A stretch of 40,701 bases of DNA, taken from the NCBI GenBank assembly GCA_964653285.1, contig CAZZEX010000040.1:1-40701 (forward strand), in the 5' to 3' direction. Positions 39,234 through 40,701 of this stretch are shown in pieces. The first letter of the stretch is position 1. Each line of letters opens with the position of its first letter. The notes beneath the pieces were generated by a model. The model saw nothing but the letters and a program-made list of their open reading frames with translations. It searched no databases and was not told where the DNA came from. The DNA is from CAZZEX01 sp964653285. GTDB lineage: Bacteria > Chloroflexota > Anaerolineae > B4-G1. The position numbers and the translations under genes were made by a program.

Positions 39234-40701
39234 TTGAAGCTAACGAGTCGCCGTCCCGCAACCCCCAATCCGCAACCTCCAATCTCCAATCTATTGGTCA
39301 TTGGTCATTGGTCATTGGTCATTTTCCTTTTGTGGGCTTTCTTCGCCCAGGCCGTCACCAGCATGGTCATCAAGTCGCCGACCGTGGATGAGCAGGCTCA
39401 CCTCATGCGAGGCTACCTCTACCTGGAATTGGGCGACCTGCGCTTCAAGATTGGCCATCCCATCCTGGCGAACGCGCTGAACGCCTTCCCCCTCTGGGCG
39501 TTGACCGACCTGAGCCTGTCCACCGACGACGCTGCGTGGTCGGAGGGCCGCTGGGGCCCCTTCTCAGATCACTTTATCTGGCGGCCGGGCAACAACGTGG
39601 ATCTCATTTTCTTCCTCAGCCGGCTGGTGACCGTCGCCCTGGGGATGCTCTTCGCGGCGCTGGTCTTCCGCTGGGCCCGCCAACTCTGGGGTGGGTGGCC
39701 GTTCCCAGCACCGGCTCTTCAGACCGGCGCGCGGCCCCCTGGAAGGGGAGGCTGGGGGGGGATAGTTGCCCTGGCCCTCTTTGTCTTCGACCCGACTATC
39801 GTCGCCCACAGCCGGCTCACCACCGACGACATTGCCGTTAGCCTGTTCTATTTTGCTGCCACCTACGGCTTGTGGCGCTACCTGGAGACGGACCGGCCAC
39901 GTGACCTGGTGCTGACCGGAGTTGCTTTCGGCCTGGCCCAGGGTTGCAAGTTCTCTGCTCTGTTGCTGATTCCCGTCTTTGTCGTCGTTGTAGGTCTGTG
40001 GCCTTTCCTGCGCGCTCCCAGCACCGGCTCTTCAGACCGGCGCGCGGCCGGCCGCCGTCGTTGGCTGCTGTGCCACGCCGTTGGCCTGCTGGCCATCTTT
40101 GCGATTGGTGGGCTAATGCTCTGGGCAGCCTACCGCTTCGACTTTCGCCCACTCCCCGGCTGGCCATTGCCGGTGCCCGCGGCCGCCTATTTTGAGGATT
40201 TGATCTGGGAAAGGTTGTATTTCGGACGCGGAGGTTATGTCTTCCTGTGTGGCAACTACTCCGCCACTGGCTGGTGGTACTATTTCCTCGTCGCTTTCGC
40301 CCTCAAGTCGCCGCTGCCTGCGATGCTGTTGCTCGGTACGGCCTTGGTTAGCCTGCGCAACCCCCCTCCCTCTCCAAGGGGAGGTAGGAGAGAGGTGCCT
40401 CGCCTGATGGCGCTCTTGCTGCCAGCATTCGTCTACTTCCTCTCGACGCTGGTCGTTTCACTTGATATTGGCTACCGTCTATTTATCCCGGTACTCCCCT
40501 ACCTCTACGTGCTGGCCGGCCGTCTGGCGGCTCTGGCGAAGAAGTATCGGTGTCTCCTGCTGGTCGGCATGCTGACCTGGAGTGCTTTGATCGCCTGGTG
40601 GATCCATCCCCACTACCTGGCCTACTTCAACGCGCTAGCCGGCGGCCCCGACAACGGCTGGCGCTACCTGGTTGACTCCAACCTGGACTGGGGCCAGGAC
40701 T
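39234..40701 (+). CDS. GT39-type glycosyltransferase, 3' end beyond the window
   Basis: The open frame runs from 39210 to the window end. TTG 39234 is taken as the start because ATG 39363 would cut TM1. It begins with repeat-derived residues (PNPQPPISNLLVIGHWSLVI) that form the first TM, then KSPTVDEQAHLMRGYLYL (D52-E53), GHPILANALNAFPLW, FDPTIVAHSRLTTDD, GWWYYFLVAFALKSPL, GYRLFIPVLPYLYV, HPHYLAYFNALAGGPDNGW and DSNLDWGQD. This is the E/G subfamily. Whether it carries the C-terminal beta-rich domain cannot be seen. R1 hairpins (39708, 40021) and R2 hairpins (39735, 40361) add loops in frame. Confidence 0.85.
   Translation, partial: MKLTSRRPATPNPQPPISNLLVIGHWSLVIFLLWAFFAQAVTSMVIKSPTVDEQAHLMRGYLYLELGDLRFKIGHPILANALNAFPLWALTDLSLSTDDAAWSEGRWGPFSDHFIWRPGNNVDLIFFLSRLVTVALGMLFAALVFRWARQLWGGWPFPAPALQTGARPPGRGGWGGIVALALFVFDPTIVAHSRLTTDDIAVSLFYFAATYGLWRYLETDRPRDLVLTGVAFGLAQGCKFSALLLIPVFVVVVGLWPFLRAPSTGSSDRRAAGRRRWLLCHAVGLLAIFAIGGLMLWAAYRFDFRPLPGWPLPVPAAAYFEDLIWERLYFGRGGYVFLCGNYSATGWWYYFLVAFALKSPLPAMLLLGTALVSLRNPPPSPRGGRREVPRLMALLLPAFVYFLSTLVVSLDIGYRLFIPVLPYLYVLAGRLAALAKKYRCLLLVGMLTWSALIAWWIHPHYLAYFNALAGGPDNGWRYLVDSNLDWGQD
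39262..39326. repeat. R3 heptamer tract encoding the first TM of the last glycosyltransferase
   Basis: AACCTCCAATCTCCAATC followed by four TTGGTCA units; encodes PPISNLLVIGHWSLVIF. Confidence 0.85.
39708..39762. repeat. R1 hairpin followed directly by an R2 hairpin
   Basis: GCACCGGC-tcttcag-ACCGGCGC (39708-39730) then CCCCCTGGAAGGGGAG and a G-run (39735-39762). Translated PAPALQTGARPPGRGGWGG in the loop between early TM segments. Confidence 0.8.
40021..40043. repeat. R1 REP-like hairpin
   Basis: GCACCGGC-tcttcag-ACCGGCGC; translated PSTGSSDRRA, the other reading frame from the copy 300 bases upstream. Confidence 0.8.
40361..40396. repeat. R2-type repeat
   Basis: CCCCCCTCCCTCTCCAAGGG, then GAGGTAGGAGAGAGG; translated NPPPSPRGGRREV in a cytoplasmic loop. 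Confidence 0.6.

Overview
The window looks like a chromosomal segment of a Chloroflexota bacterium, most likely an Anaerolineae-type lineage and possibly a metagenome-assembled genome. This is inferred from four things: long arrays of GT-C membrane glycosyltransferases that end in a shared beta-rich domain, a Pro/Thr-rich lipoprotein linker, a small ORF ending in YLPLVMRN, and a very high load of short hairpin and heptanucleotide repeats inside genes. No rRNA, tRNA or CRISPR array was seen.

Region 1 (1-4800) is a decaying defence-type island. Scraps of the C-terminal ends of type II restriction-modification methyltransferases recur at 55-366, 397-627, 1906-2016, 4474-4593 and 4703-4801. Between them lie an unrecognised 383-aa protein, a 478-aa HEPN-domain protein (candidate ApeA-like RNase), and a REP-associated tyrosine transposase that carries its own REP-like element upstream of and inside its coding sequence.

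Region 2 (5191-13187) is housekeeping and accessory metabolism. On + are a DUF5131/phage Gp37-Gp68 family protein overlapping an XdhC-family protein. On - are a penicillin acylase-family Ntn hydrolase, a RidA-family protein, a 43-aa ORF and triosephosphate isomerase, then (further right) a decayed glycerate kinase scrap and a solute-binding lipoprotein. Several of these genes carry in-frame insertions of dispersed repeats.

Region 3 (13358-35826) is the main feature: ten consecutive, mostly overlapping + strand genes for large multi-pass GT-C (PMT/ArnT-like) glycosyltransferases. Nine end in the same approximately 120-residue beta-rich domain, duplicated in one. An eleventh GT-C gene starts at 39234 and runs off the window. 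A good sigma70-type promoter lies at 31114-31142, before the last two genes of the array. A 44-aa single-TM ORF closes the array.

Region 4 (35839-39191) has lower apparent GC and encodes a polyprenyl-phosphate sugar synthase-like GT2, an SDR sugar epimerase/dehydratase, a DegT-type sugar aminotransferase and a broken methyltransferase. Together these could make a lipid-linked amino sugar donor of the kind GT-C enzymes use. The overall picture is a surface or secreted-molecule glycosylation locus (inference).

The most striking signal is that unrelated repeat families have landed repeatedly at the same two or three positions in the paralogous glycosyltransferases. At one of these positions the repeats encode whole transmembrane helices.
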